A stretch of 64,000 bases of DNA from Bhargavaea changchunensis (GCF_042665595.1 NZ_JBHTCT010000010.1:3176-67175); one strand, 5' to 3'; positions 52,635 to 60,961 are shown, counted from the stretch's first letter. Notes: generated by a model from the sequence alone, not told the origin. Made by a program: numbers and translations.

Positions 52635-52857
52635 CCCCTGATTTACGGGATCTGGCGCCGTCGGGTAGGCGTAAGAAGTTCCTGCGGGGTAGGCCCAATA
52701 GTACGGCGTTCCAGCGTAATGACCCGGGTAAGGGGGAGGATGGTACCCATTTCAATCCTTTCAAACAGACTTGGGTATCATCATATGCCCAGGAATGGAA
52801 ATTGTGCCTGAATGCGAAAAGGGGATGTCCGGAAAATAAGTATCAGTGTGAAAAAGC

Positions 52858-53024
52858 AAACGGCACGGACTCTGGTCGCTTACCGCGGGCCGGCGCCTAG
52901 CCCCGCGTGAAGCGGGTCTCGACAGCCCGGCTTTTCCCGCAGGACAGAAAAGCCTCCTCGAATAAACCTCGCACGAAGGAAATGCGAAGCATTTTCGAGG
53001 AGTCTCCCGGCGTCCGTGCCGTTT
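52858..53024 (+). repeat. Dispersed GC-rich intergenic element, copy 2
   Basis: A 167-bp element bounded by a perfect 13-bp terminal inverted repeat, AAACGGCACGGAC and its complement at 53012-53024. Interior: CGCTTACCGCGGGCCGGCGC, GCGGGTCTCG, GGCTTTTCCCGCAGG, GAGGAGTCTCCCGGCG. It shares the interior with copies at 12676 (inverted) and 62289, but its arm sequence is its own. No coding frame with a ribosome site. Confidence 0.85.
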
Positions 53025-53074
53025 TCTATATGGCGGGCTGAATTCAGATTTTTGCACAGCCCCTCCGGGCGAAG

Positions 53075-53338
53075 TTAATTTTGCTGCTGTTCAGCCAGCA
53101 GTTGGGTTCGCAGTTGCTGAATCACTTCTTTTGAGGCGGGTGCTGCGGGTTTGTAGTGCCCTTTCTGAAGGGCGTAACTGTAGAGTGTCCGCTGGCGCGA
53201 CTCATCCTGATTTCTCAACTGAATCAATGTCTGTCTGAGTTCTGCGTTATTCGTTTGTGCAATGATGTTGGCATAGCCGGTCAAGCTTGCATTTAAACCG
53301 GCCAGATAGTCATTCACCATTTCTTTATCCTGGAACAT
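53075..53338 (-). CDS. Spore coat protein, CotF-like
   Basis: 87-aa helical protein. MFQDKEMVNDYLAGLNASLT and QLRNQDESRQRTLYSYALQKG are typical of CotF-family coat proteins, with a Gln-rich end. The start is six bases past AAGGAGG. Eleven bases separate it from the upstream coat-type gene, so the two form an operon. The matches are from memory and mean a coat or coat-associated role only. Confidence 0.78.
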   Translation of the reverse strand: MFQDKEMVNDYLAGLNASLTGYANIIAQTNNAELRQTLIQLRNQDESRQRTLYSYALQKGHYKPAAPASKEVIQQLRTQLLAEQQQN

Positions 53339-53349
53339 AAACATCCTCC

Positions 53350-53538
53350 TTAATTCAAATAGGACAAGAGATCCTGTTGCGCCTGCTTTGCGGCTTGTGC
53401 GTCCCGTTCGAAAAGGGTTTTCAGCTCTGGGTCTGTGCAACGCTGAGCATAATCATCCAACTTCTTGGAGACGTTGCCATGACCGCCAATCAGACTCCGC
53501 AAATGTTCGACTTCGAGTTCAGTTAAATCGTGGTTCAT
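53350..53538 (-). CDS. Small coat-type helical protein
   Basis: 62 aa: LTELEVEHLRSLIGGHGNVSKKLDDYAQ with a second helix RDAQAAKQAQQDLLSYLN. It resembles the N-terminal half of CotF/YraF-type coat proteins; together with the next gene it looks like a split CotF. Ribosome site AAGGAGGTGCGAG. Confidence 0.75.
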   Translation of the reverse strand: MNHDLTELEVEHLRSLIGGHGNVSKKLDDYAQRCTDPELKTLFERDAQAAKQAQQDLLSYLN

Positions 53539-53610
53539 CTCGCACCTCCTTATTCATTCAATATCCCCATTCATCATTGTGCCCATACTGAGCACTGCGC
53601 CAATCCATCA

Positions 53611-53643
53611 AAATCAAAAAAGCCCCGGACCTATTTGTCCGGG
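53611..53643 (-). terminator. Terminator of the GNAT gene
   Basis: CCCGGAC/GTCCGGG stem with an A-rich plus-strand tract (T on the minus strand). Confidence 0.82.
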
Positions 53644-53657
53644 ACGGAGAGTAATCA

Positions 53658-54131
53658 TCAGAGCGGGCGCATCATCCGTACACTGTAAAGGGTGTGTCCG
53701 CCGAAGTCCTCTTCGAATTCATCAACGGCACTGAAGCCGCGGGCCTCGTAGAACCGTTTTCCGTTCTCATTGTCACGCTCGACTGTGAGGTAGAGGCGTT
53801 CAGCGTCCAGTTCGCCGATCCCGCTCTCCAGAAGGGCGGTTCCGAGTCCCTGGCCCTGACAGGCAGGAAGAAGGTAGATGGCCGAGAGTTCGGCATCCCC
53901 GGTCTCCGGAAGGCGGAAGAAGTTGGCGAACCCGACGATGGTACCCTGGTGTTCTGCCACGTATAGGGTGGACTTCTCGAGACGTTTCTGCAGTGATGCG
54001 GGACTATAGGCAGTCGCGAGGAACCGCTCCCGGATCTCCCGCGGAATGATTTCTCCATATGTATCGTGCCAGCTTTCAGCGGCAACCTGCCGGACCGCAG
54101 GAATATCCTTTTCTTGCATCTTGCGGATCAT
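53658..54131 (-). CDS. GNAT family N-acetyltransferase
   Basis: 157 aa. MIRKMQEKDIPAVRQVAAESW opens the fold; AIYLLPACQGQGLGTALLESG is the acetyl-CoA pyrophosphate loop (Q/R-x-x-G-x-G). ENGKRFYEARGF follows. Substrate unknown. It is monocistronic between two terminators, downstream of prsA in the same orientation. Confidence 0.88.
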   Translation of the reverse strand: MIRKMQEKDIPAVRQVAAESWHDTYGEIIPREIRERFLATAYSPASLQKRLEKSTLYVAEHQGTIVGFANFFRLPETGDAELSAIYLLPACQGQGLGTALLESGIGELDAERLYLTVERDNENGKRFYEARGFSAVDEFEEDFGGHTLYSVRMMRPL

Positions 54132-54170
54132 GACAGTCCCTCCCAGCGGTGAATTTCATCCATTATATAA

Positions 54171-54206
54171 CAAAAACGAACCGGCACCCATATTGGATGC
54201 CGGTTC
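54171..54206 (-). terminator. Terminator of prsA
   Basis: GAACCGGCACCC/GGATGCCGGTTC stem followed, on the minus strand, by a T-rich run. Confidence 0.88.
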
Positions 54207-54214
54207 TTCATCAA

Positions 54215-55117
54215 TTATTTTTTCTCTTCGGAATCTGCAGCCGGACCTTTGAACTGGTCAAGCGCGTCTTTCAGGTCTTCATCCTTGATTTTAATATCCG
54301 CATCATCAAGCATCTTGGACAGCTTGTCCATCAGGGCGTTCGGATCAGCCTTTTTCTGGACTAGTTCGTCCTTGATTTCCGCGCGGCGCTCATCGGTGAT
54401 GTCTTCCTTCTTCTCTGCACCTTCCGCTTCACGGGTATCGGTCACCTGGATGATGTGGTAGCCGAAGTCCGTCTTGACCGGTTCACTGATCTGGTCCACT
54501 TTGAGGCCATAAGCTGCGTCCGTGAAGTCGGCGACCATCTTGTCGGGACCGAACCAGCCAAGATCTCCGCCGGATTCCTGAGCAGCCGGTTCAGTGGAGT
54601 ATTCCTTGGCAAGCTCTGCGAAGTCTCCGCCTTCGTCAAGCTTCGTCTTTACTTCTTTTGCCGTTTTTTCATCCTCCACGAGGATATGGCGGGCGTTCAG
54701 CTCGGTACCCATGCGGTCGATGTACTGGTCAACTTCTTCGTCCGTCACTTCAACACCTTCAGTCAGGGCCTTTTCCTGGAGAAGGTTGAGCTTGATCATG
54801 TCTTTGTAGCTTTCTTCTGTATAGCCTTGCTGGGCGAGGAAGGAATCAAAACCTTCGCCGGCCTGTTCTTTCATGTCGTTATATTGCTTATCGACTTCTT
54901 TCTGGTCGACATCGTATTTATCGTCAAGAACTTTTTCGATGACCATCAGCTGGAGCGCCTGCTCGCCAACTGTTGTCTTCATTTCTTCATACAGATCCTG
55001 TTGCGTGATGTCACCCACTTTGGACGACACGATGACATCTTCTCCTGCGTTGTTGCTGCAGGCGGAGAGGGCAAGCACCGACGCGGCGACAGTTGCTGCG
55101 ATTACAGATTTCTTCAT
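54215..55117 (-). CDS. prsA: Foldase lipoprotein PrsA
   Basis: Post-translocation peptidyl-prolyl isomerase, 300 aa, anchored outside the membrane. Signal peptide with lipobox LSAC and lipidated Cys20. The parvulin domain (about residues 138-230) has ARHILVEDEKTAKEV, GGDLGWFGPDKMV and FGYHIIQVTD. N- and C-terminal helices form the chaperone part. It helps secreted proteins fold. Start: MKKSVIAATV behind AAGGGGAG. Its position next to hpr is as in B. subtilis. Confidence 0.95.
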   Translation of the reverse strand: MKKSVIAATVAASVLALSACSNNAGEDVIVSSKVGDITQQDLYEEMKTTVGEQALQLMVIEKVLDDKYDVDQKEVDKQYNDMKEQAGEGFDSFLAQQGYTEESYKDMIKLNLLQEKALTEGVEVTDEEVDQYIDRMGTELNARHILVEDEKTAKEVKTKLDEGGDFAELAKEYSTEPAAQESGGDLGWFGPDKMVADFTDAAYGLKVDQISEPVKTDFGYHIIQVTDTREAEGAEKKEDITDERRAEIKDELVQKKADPNALMDKLSKMLDDADIKIKDEDLKDALDQFKGPAADSEEKK

Positions 55118-55254
55118 TCTAAACTCCCCTTCTGATTGTGTAAACAAAAGTAAATATATCATAAAAACGACCTGGCTACAAAAAGGTTCCCGGCAAATGC
55201 CCACAGACCCTTTTCACCCGCGCATACGATACGGGAGAGAAGGGAGGTGATCAC

Positions 55255-55347
55255 ATGAGCGGAGGTTTCAACTACGGCGGCGGCTTCGCCTTGATCGTCG
55301 TCCTTTTCATCCTGCTGATCATCGTCGGGGCAGCGTACGTCTACTGA
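55255..55347 (+). CDS. YjcZ-family sporulation-associated small protein
   Basis: 30 aa: MSGGFNYGGGFALIVVLFIL followed by LIIVGAAYVY, a Gly-rich head and one hydrophobic helix. This is the pattern of YjcZ/YmzA-type small sporulation membrane proteins. Ribosome site AAGGGAGGTGATCAC is near-perfect. Divergent from prsA. Confidence 0.82.
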   Translation: MSGGFNYGGGFALIVVLFILLIIVGAAYVY

Positions 55348-55490
55348 TGAATAAAGGGGGGCCGGCATGATCCCCCTTCGGCCGCGCCGCCTGAATGACA
55401 GCAGCGAAGGGAAAGGACCGGTATGGCCGGCGGATTGTCCGGTGAACTAAAGGAAATGCCGGCACCAGAATACCGTCCTACCGTCGAATC

Positions 55491-55531
55491 AAAAACGTCC
55501 ATCCCCCGGAAACCGGGCGGATGGACGTTTA
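55491..55531. terminator. Terminator
   Basis: Stem AAACGTCCATCC/GGATGGACGTTT with an inner CCCGG/CCGGG; flanked by A and T stretches. Ends the small minus-strand membrane gene. Confidence 0.85.
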
Positions 55532-55541
55532 TTATTTTCAT

Positions 55542-55730
55542 TCAGGAGATGGCAGTCATGATCTCGACAAAAAACGAGATGATTAAGATCGTGATGAGGA
55601 TGTTGACCGTCTGATAAATCTTCGGCTGCTTTTCCTCGGGGATTTCCCTGACTTCGCAGAGGGCATAGGTCATCTTGTTGATCTGGAACAGATAGAAGAT
55701 CGAAAACAGTACAGTGACAAGAATGATCAT
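55542..55730 (-). CDS. Small two-helix membrane protein (62 aa)
   Basis: MIILVTVLFSIFYLFQINKM, then a polar loop (EVREIPEEKQPKIYQ) and a second helix (TVNILITILIISFFVEIM). No family recognised. A run of AAGGGGGAAATGGA before the start provides the ribosome site. Terminator downstream. Confidence 0.7.
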   Translation of the reverse strand: MIILVTVLFSIFYLFQINKMTYALCEVREIPEEKQPKIYQTVNILITILIISFFVEIMTAIS

Positions 55731-55796
55731 TCCATTTCCCCCTTTCTACACAACTATTGACTTAGCATATCAGAATACCGGTTAAAAGAAAACCGC

Positions 55797-56339
55797 TCAA
55801 TCTGGCAGTGGTACCAGAATTTCGTAGCCGTTGTCGTTTTCTTCGATATAGCACGCCTTCGGAGAACGCGAAAGGTTCTTGAAATAGACGAAATCGATCA
55901 GGCAGATGCCACAGTGGTAGGCGAGCAGTGCCGTAAAATAATGCGAAAACGCCGGCAGGAGGATTCCACCTGCAACAAATAGCGGGTTAAGGATAAAAAA
56001 CGGTGCCACTAGAGAGACGGCGAATCGGTTTTTCGGAATCGGCTCGCAAATGCGAAGCAGGAAGAGCGGGAAAAAGGCCCAGTCCCGGTTGATGACAAGC
56101 GTGATCCGCTTACGGTATCTCCATAGGGCCGCGAAGTGGATCACTTTGTGGATCGGGTACAGCAGAACCACCGAGACGAGGAATACAGCGAAAAACGCAT
56201 CGGACCTGCCGGTTTCCCGGGTGAGTTCAAAACCGATATATGAAAAAATGAAGACGGCAATCATCAGGATGGAAGAAAGCAGGAACAGACGGCTGAGCCC
56301 GTAATGCTTTTTCACATTGATGGTCTTCCAGCATCGCAT
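55797..56339 (-). CDS. DUF3267-like membrane protein
   Basis: 180 aa, four helices. PIHKVIHFAALWRYR in the first half carries an HxxxH pair at the place where DUF3267 proteins have their putative zinc-peptidase histidines; the accompanying Glu is not evident, so activity is doubtful. The start is at MRCWKTINV, with AAAGGAG nine bases ahead. It lies beside hpr, where similar genes occur in other Bacillales. Confidence 0.68.
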   Translation of the reverse strand: MRCWKTINVKKHYGLSRLFLLSSILMIAVFIFSYIGFELTRETGRSDAFFAVFLVSVVLLYPIHKVIHFAALWRYRKRITLVINRDWAFFPLFLLRICEPIPKNRFAVSLVAPFFILNPLFVAGGILLPAFSHYFTALLAYHCGICLIDFVYFKNLSRSPKACYIEENDNGYEILVPLPD

Positions 56340-56436
56340 CAGTTGCATCTCCTTTAGTGAATTCCCAAATTGGACGATACATACCGTACTGCGATTCGCG
56401 AAAAAAATCAACCGTTTTAAATGAAAAAATCCAAGT

Positions 56437-57039
56437 TTAGGATACTTCGTCTTTTTCCTCTATGGATTGCACTTCCGCTTCTCCGGCGTCAGCGGCTCGT
56501 TCGGCCTGTGCTTCTTTCCCGTACAGCTGCTCCATGTTTCTGAAGCCCTCTTCAAAGATATTCATGAAATCTTCACCGTATATGTTGCGAATCACTGCCA
56601 TCAGTTCGATGAACTCAGGGAATCGGCCATAGAGCTGGCGGACGGGAAGTGAACCCTCCAAAACAGAATGTTCCGTGTCGAAGTAATGATTATTGATCTC
56701 TAGCAAAAGCCCGTGTCCCTGCTCGGTCACTTCGACATATGTACTGCGCTTGTCATCTTCGCGCTTGGAGAAAGAGAGATATCCGCGTTCCTCCAATTTT
56801 TTGGAGAAGTTGAATGCTGTTGAAACGTGCATGACACCGAACTTCGCCACCTCTGAAATTGTCGCTCCTTTCAAATGCGCCGCAATCCAGAGGATATGGT
56901 GTTCATTGATATTCAGGCCGAACGGCTTAATCCACTGCTGCCAGTCTTTTTCAACCGCTTTCCACAGCGCTTTCGAAAGCTGGGCCATACGTTGGCTGTA
57001 CAGCATGGCTTCAGGCAGGCTATAGGTTTGTTCCGCCAA
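56437..57039 (-). CDS. hpr: MarR-family transition-state regulator Hpr (ScoC)
   Basis: 200-aa winged-helix repressor. In B. subtilis it represses extracellular proteases (aprE, nprE) and sporulation-linked genes during the transition to stationary phase. The wHTH covers INEHHILWIAAHLKGATISE through FSKKLEERGYLSFSKREDDK. The length and the acidic tail match ScoC. Ribosome site AAGAAGGTGAG. The 300 bp between it and yhaH hold its promoter region (AT-rich at 57060-57110) and two hairpins, without another gene. Confidence 0.93.
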   Translation of the reverse strand: MAEQTYSLPEAMLYSQRMAQLSKALWKAVEKDWQQWIKPFGLNINEHHILWIAAHLKGATISEVAKFGVMHVSTAFNFSKKLEERGYLSFSKREDDKRSTYVEVTEQGHGLLLEINNHYFDTEHSVLEGSLPVRQLYGRFPEFIELMAVIRNIYGEDFMNIFEEGFRNMEQLYGKEAQAERAADAGEAEVQSIEEKDEVS

Positions 57040-57202
57040 TTTCTCACCTTCTTTCTCAATGTTCGGATAGTTTAAGAATAGTATATCAATAAAATAGATG
57101 ACAATGAAGGCTTTTTGTCACAATCGTAATATTTCGCAAGTGTGCCAGGAAATTGCGGCTTCATCTGCATAGGATGATGCCAATTCCGTTAAAGAATAAA
57201 CG

Positions 57203-57239
57203 AAAAAAGACTCCGGCCGTCTTACGGCATACGGAGTCC
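57203..57239 (-). terminator. Terminator of yhaH
   Basis: GACTCCG/CGGAGTC with an inner GCCG/CGGC; A6 on the plus strand gives T6 on the minus strand. It lies about 100 bp downstream of the yhaH stop. Confidence 0.8.
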
Positions 57240-57340
57240 GTCTCCGGCGCTTGTCGGCCGGATAAAATGGCGATTTACAGGGGCAATCCGACCAGTCCGG
57301 ATGCCGCCTGTGTATGTCGGGAGTGAATTCCCGATGAACC

Positions 57341-57703
57341 TTATTTCTTGATGGAGCTGACCGCCTGTTCGAGTTCGGCGATGGAAGTCTGGATCTGCTG
57401 GACACGCTTTTGAATTCTCTCACGGTTCAGTTCCGTATCTCGGTTCCAGACGTCGACCGATGTTTTCAGCTCATCCGCAACTTCAGGGAAGCGGGTCTTC
57501 GCTTCATTGACCAGATGAATGACCGAAGCTTTCAGGTCATTGGTTTTCGCTTTAACATCTTCGATCTTCGGCTTCATGTTATCGGACGAGCTCTTCACTG
57601 AATAACGGAGCTCTTTGCCGGATTGCGGGGCGCTCAGCAGGACTGCTGCAGCGCTGCCCGCAGCACCGACGGCGAGTCCGAGGAAAAATGATGATGCTTT
57701 CAT
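57341..57703 (-). CDS. yhaH: YtxH-domain protein YhaH
   Basis: 120 aa. An N-terminal Gly/Ala-rich helix (FFLGLAVGAAGSAAAVLLSA) with PQSGKELR is the YtxH (Gvp36-like) signature; a coiled-coil tail follows. Members are general-stress or membrane-associated; function not proved. Ribosome site GAAGGGAGAG. Position between hpr and trpP agrees with B. subtilis. Confidence 0.88.
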   Translation of the reverse strand: MKASSFFLGLAVGAAGSAAAVLLSAPQSGKELRYSVKSSSDNMKPKIEDVKAKTNDLKASVIHLVNEAKTRFPEVADELKTSVDVWNRDTELNRERIQKRVQQIQTSIAELEQAVSSIKK

Positions 57704-57789
57704 GAGGGCACTCTCCCTTCTCTCTATAGTTCAATATTCCTTTCCGCCTCTTTATTAAAACATGAGGGGAGAGGGAGCGACAACAGACG

Positions 57790-57822
57790 AACACCCCGGC
57801 CGTGTTTCCGGCCAGGGTGTTT
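57790..57822 (-). terminator. Terminator of trpP
   Basis: ACACCCCGGCCG/CGGCCAGGGTGT stem, just past the trpP stop. T tract weak. Confidence 0.7.
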
Positions 57823-57835
57823 GTCGGTGTTCCGA

Positions 57836-58360
57836 TCAGAGGGACGGCGCCGTCGAATAGTTCGAGCGCTGCGCGAGCCTGAGAACGATCGGATAGATGA
57901 TAAAGAAGGCGATGGCATTCATGGCGATGGCCGGAACGACGACTGTCAGGAATAGAGCCATGAACGGGAAGTCCCCGCCAAGCACGAAAATCGCGACGGA
58001 CAGGAAAATCGAACCCGACAGAACGGTTCCAAGCGCGGCAAGAACAGTTGCCGCGGCAAGCTTGTCGGCGAGCTTACCGAGAAGGAGCACCACACCGAAG
58101 AAGACGATCCCCGTCACCGTCTTATCGATGACGTTCGGGATAAATCCGCCCGGGAATGTCGTAAACAGGCCGGACAGGATGCCGGTGGATACGGACATGA
58201 CGAGTACGCTCTTGATGTCGCGGAACAGCAGGATGCCGATGAACATCATCGTCAGCATGAAGTCGGGCTTCATGCCCCCGTTGATCCCCGGAATCACCAG
58301 ATACAGCGCAGTCCCGATCCCAATCAGTAAAGCCATCAAAACCAGATTTTTCGTTTTCAT
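57836..58360 (-). CDS. trpP: Tryptophan transporter TrpP
   Basis: 174 aa, five helices, the TrpP (YhaG) family of tryptophan uptake proteins, which resemble S-components of ECF transporters. MKTKNLVLMALLIGIGTALY and GGMKPDFMLTMMFIGIL are typical. In B. subtilis the tryptophan-bound TRAP protein blocks trpP translation. A run of (U/G)AG triplets lies just before and in the ribosome site here (separate entry). serC, which follows trpP in B. subtilis, is absent. Confidence 0.92.
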   Translation of the reverse strand: MKTKNLVLMALLIGIGTALYLVIPGINGGMKPDFMLTMMFIGILLFRDIKSVLVMSVSTGILSGLFTTFPGGFIPNVIDKTVTGIVFFGVVLLLGKLADKLAAATVLAALGTVLSGSIFLSVAIFVLGGDFPFMALFLTVVVPAIAMNAIAFFIIYPIVLRLAQRSNYSTAPSL

Positions 58361-58362
58361 TG

Positions 58363-58395
58363 CTCATCTCTCCTCAGCTAAGCTAAATTTTGCTA
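58363..58395 (-). promoter_or_regulatory. Possible TRAP-binding site over the trpP ribosome site
   Basis: On the minus strand six NAG triplets precede the ATG: TAG (58395-93), TAG (58385-83), TAG (58380-78), GAG (58375-73), GAG (58372-70), GAG (58365-63). Three spacings are 0-2 bases and two are longer (7 and 4). GAGGAG is also the ribosome site. Fewer and less regular than the usual 9-11 repeats. Confidence 0.45.
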
Positions 58396-58471
58396 CCCCC
58401 GGCGTGCCCTATGGCCGACGGCGGGTTGCTGTAGTCCGATTGTACCGTTTTTGGATGAAATATTCAATCTA

Positions 58472-58900
58472 TCAGTTTTTAATTTGTGCGCCGATCGCCT
58501 CGGCGATTTCCTGGAGCTTTTCTTTCGGGAACTCGTCTTCTTTCGTTTCCCAATGCAGCCCGAAGCCGTCCGTCTGGCGATCATAGCGCGGGATGAAGTG
58601 GAGGTGGAAATGGTAAACACTCTGGCTGGCGGCCGCTCCGGTGTTGTTCAGGAGGTTCATGCCGGCCGGCTCGAACTCGGCTTTTAGCGCCCGCGCTATT
58701 TTTGGCGCAGCGGAGAACAGCTGTGCCGCCTCGTCTTCGCTGAATTCATAGATGTTTTCGCGGTGCACTTTTGGAATCAGCAGAACATGGCCCTTTGTCG
58801 TCGGCATGATGTCCATGAAGGCGAGGACATGCTCGTCCTCATATACTTTGGCTGCAGGAATTTCTCCTTCCACCATTTTGCAGAAAATGCATTCGGTCAT
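58472..58900 (-). CDS. hit: HIT-family hydrolase Hit
   Basis: 142-aa histidine-triad nucleotide hydrolase. CIFCKMVEGEIPAAKVYED at the start and YHFHLHFIPRY as the HxHxH active site. Acts on nucleoside phosphoramidates or similar. Ribosome site AAGGAGATG. Divergent from ecsA with about 120 bp between, as in B. subtilis. Confidence 0.94.
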   Translation of the reverse strand: MTECIFCKMVEGEIPAAKVYEDEHVLAFMDIMPTTKGHVLLIPKVHRENIYEFSEDEAAQLFSAAPKIARALKAEFEPAGMNLLNNTGAAASQSVYHFHLHFIPRYDRQTDGFGLHWETKEDEFPKEKLQEIAEAIGAQIKN

Positions 58901-59023
58901 CGGTCAACATCTCCTTTTCATATCCTGACAACAGGATATCATATATTCAGAAAATAGAGGACGGCGATTCGAGGCATAACCGGTCCGGATTTGCTAAAAT
59001 GGAGGCATGAATGGGGTGGAAAC

Positions 59024-59773
59024 ATGAACGTATTGGAAGTGGAAAAGATCACAGGCGGATATACACGGAAGCCGGTGCTTCACGATTTGTCATTTGAAGT
59101 CGGCCCCGGTGAACTGGTCGGGCTCATCGGGCTGAACGGCGCCGGGAAAAGTACGACGATCAAGCATATCATCGGTCTCATGGAGCCGTCGGAAGGCGAA
59201 ATCCGGATCGGCGGAACGGCTTTCCGGGATGATCCCGAGAAATACAGAAGCTCATTTTCCTATATCCCCGAGACGCCGGTCCTTTATGATGAACTGACGC
59301 TCCGCGAGCACCTGGAGCTGACAGCGATGGCGTACGGCATTCCGAAGGACGTGTTCGAGGCAAGGTCATCGGCGCTCCTGCGGGAGTTCCGGATGGAAAA
59401 GAGGCTGCGCTGGTTCCCGTCGCATTTCTCGAAGGGGATGCGGCAGAAGGTGATGATCATGTGCGCGTTCCTCGTGAATCCGTCGCTCTACATCATCGAC
59501 GAACCGTTTGTCGGATTGGACCCGCTCGGCATCCGCTCCTTGCTAGAGCAGATGAGCGAGAAAAAGGCGGACGGGGCTTCGGTCCTCATGTCGACGCATA
59601 TTCTCGCGACCGCCGAGAAATATTGTGACAGGATCCTGCTTTTGCATGAGGGCCGGATGCGCGCGGCCGGAACGATGGACGAGCTCCGCGAACAGTTTGG
59701 CATGCCGGGCGCGACGCTCGATGATCTGTATATCGAGATGGCAGGGGAGCCGGACGATGGGCAGCCTGCGTGA
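59024..59773 (+). CDS. ecsA: ABC transporter ATP-binding protein EcsA
   Basis: ATPase of 249 aa. Walker A GLNGAGKS (36-43), HFSKGMRQKV signature, Walker B YIIDEPFVGLDP and switch STHILATAEK. In B. subtilis EcsAB affects secretion, competence, biofilm and intramembrane proteolysis, with an unknown substrate. Overlaps ecsB by 17 bases. Confidence 0.93.
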   Translation: MNVLEVEKITGGYTRKPVLHDLSFEVGPGELVGLIGLNGAGKSTTIKHIIGLMEPSEGEIRIGGTAFRDDPEKYRSSFSYIPETPVLYDELTLREHLELTAMAYGIPKDVFEARSSALLREFRMEKRLRWFPSHFSKGMRQKVMIMCAFLVNPSLYIIDEPFVGLDPLGIRSLLEQMSEKKADGASVLMSTHILATAEKYCDRILLLHEGRMRAAGTMDELREQFGMPGATLDDLYIEMAGEPDDGQPA

Positions 59774-60956
59774 TGTGTGGCGCAGCCGCTTCACTCATTA
59801 TACGGAGGAGCTGCAGCGCTACACGAAGTTCATCTTTACCGGACACCTCGCCATCGTCCTCGTCTTTCTGATCGGAGCGGGGGGCTATGCGTACAGCGGC
59901 TGGCTAAAGACCGTGCCGGAGGATTTCCCGGCAGCTCCGCTGGCAGGCATCATCCTGGCTGCGATCCTTGCCTATGCGCCGCCTGTGACGCTTCTGAAAG
60001 AAGCGGACGCCGTCTTTTTCCTGCCGATGGAAGAAAAGCTCGGCGGCTACATGCAGAGCGCGCTCAAGTGGACGTCAGTTTCGGGGATCCTGCTGCCGGT
60101 CATGGCCTTTATTGTCTCGATTCCGCTTCTTAATGCGGTCTACGGACTCAGAGGGATCGGGCTGCTCGCCCTTGTGCTCGGCATTGCCGCGCTCCATATC
60201 TGGAATGTGCGCACCGAATTCGCCCACCGGTGGGCCGAGCAGGGAGAGGGCGCTTGGGGCGACCGTGCCATCCGGTTTGTCCTGACGGCCATTCCGCTCG
60301 TTGCTGCCATGTACGGCAAATGGTGGCTCGGCGCAGCACTGCTGATCCCGATCGTGGTGTATGGTGCCCTGAAGCAGCGGACGAGCGAAGGCAAGCCGTT
60401 CCCGTTCCTTCATTTTATCGAGCTGGAGCGCGGCCGGATGAGCCGGTTCTACCGCTTCGCCAACCAGTTCACGGACGTTCCGCATCTGCGCGGAGCGGTC
60501 CACAGGAGGGCTTGGCTCGACTGGGTGTACGGAAACGCAACGTTTGAAACGAAAGCCTCGCCGCGCTACCTCGCGATGAGGACGTTCATCCGGTCGGACG
60601 ACCTGTTCCTCCTGTGGGTCCGGCTGACCGCGATTTCGATGATCGGCGCGCTCTTTATCCCGATGCCGGCGGTCGCGGCCGTATTCAGCGGCGCGCTCGC
60701 TTTCGCGACGGCCTATCAGCTGCGGGACGCGCTCGCCAGCCAGCATGAGTTCCGGATGGACCGGCTTTATCCTGTATCTGAGGCGGTGCGTGCTTCCGCG
60801 GTGCGCCGCACGGTACGCAGCGCGCAGGTGATCCAGGCTGTGCTGGTTCTCGTTGCAGCGTGGTTCCAGTACGGGATGGGGGCAGGGATGCTGCTGCTCG
60901 CCATAGCGGTGCTGGTCATCTCGGAAATCACGCTCCGCATGTCGGGGAAGAAATAA
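59757..60956 (+). CDS. ecsB: ABC transporter permease EcsB
   Basis: 399-aa membrane subunit. Helices near residues 25-50, 58-75, 100-125, 130-150, 180-220 and 300-390; the loop with FHFIELERGRMSRFYRFANQFTDVP (split here: FLHFIELERGRM, FYRFANQFTDVP) is the family hallmark. The start lies inside ecsA (ATGGGCAGCC) behind GGGGAGC. EcsC, the third gene in B. subtilis, is not found; a strong terminator follows instead. Confidence 0.9.
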   Translation: MGSLRDVWRSRFTHYTEELQRYTKFIFTGHLAIVLVFLIGAGGYAYSGWLKTVPEDFPAAPLAGIILAAILAYAPPVTLLKEADAVFFLPMEEKLGGYMQSALKWTSVSGILLPVMAFIVSIPLLNAVYGLRGIGLLALVLGIAALHIWNVRTEFAHRWAEQGEGAWGDRAIRFVLTAIPLVAAMYGKWWLGAALLIPIVVYGALKQRTSEGKPFPFLHFIELERGRMSRFYRFANQFTDVPHLRGAVHRRAWLDWVYGNATFETKASPRYLAMRTFIRSDDLFLLWVRLTAISMIGALFIPMPAVAAVFSGALAFATAYQLRDALASQHEFRMDRLYPVSEAVRASAVRRTVRSAQVIQAVLVLVAAWFQYGMGAGMLLLAIAVLVISEITLRMSGKK

Positions 60957-60961
60957 ATAAG

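Noticed and set aside
52858..53024. Insertion sequence remnant with transposase
   Set aside because: The inverted-repeat element is only 167 bp, has no reading frame and no transposase fragment; treated as a structured repeat instead.
58361..58470. T-box leader ahead of trpP
   Set aside because: Too short and lacks the TGGN T-box sequence; the NAG triplets give a better though weak explanation.
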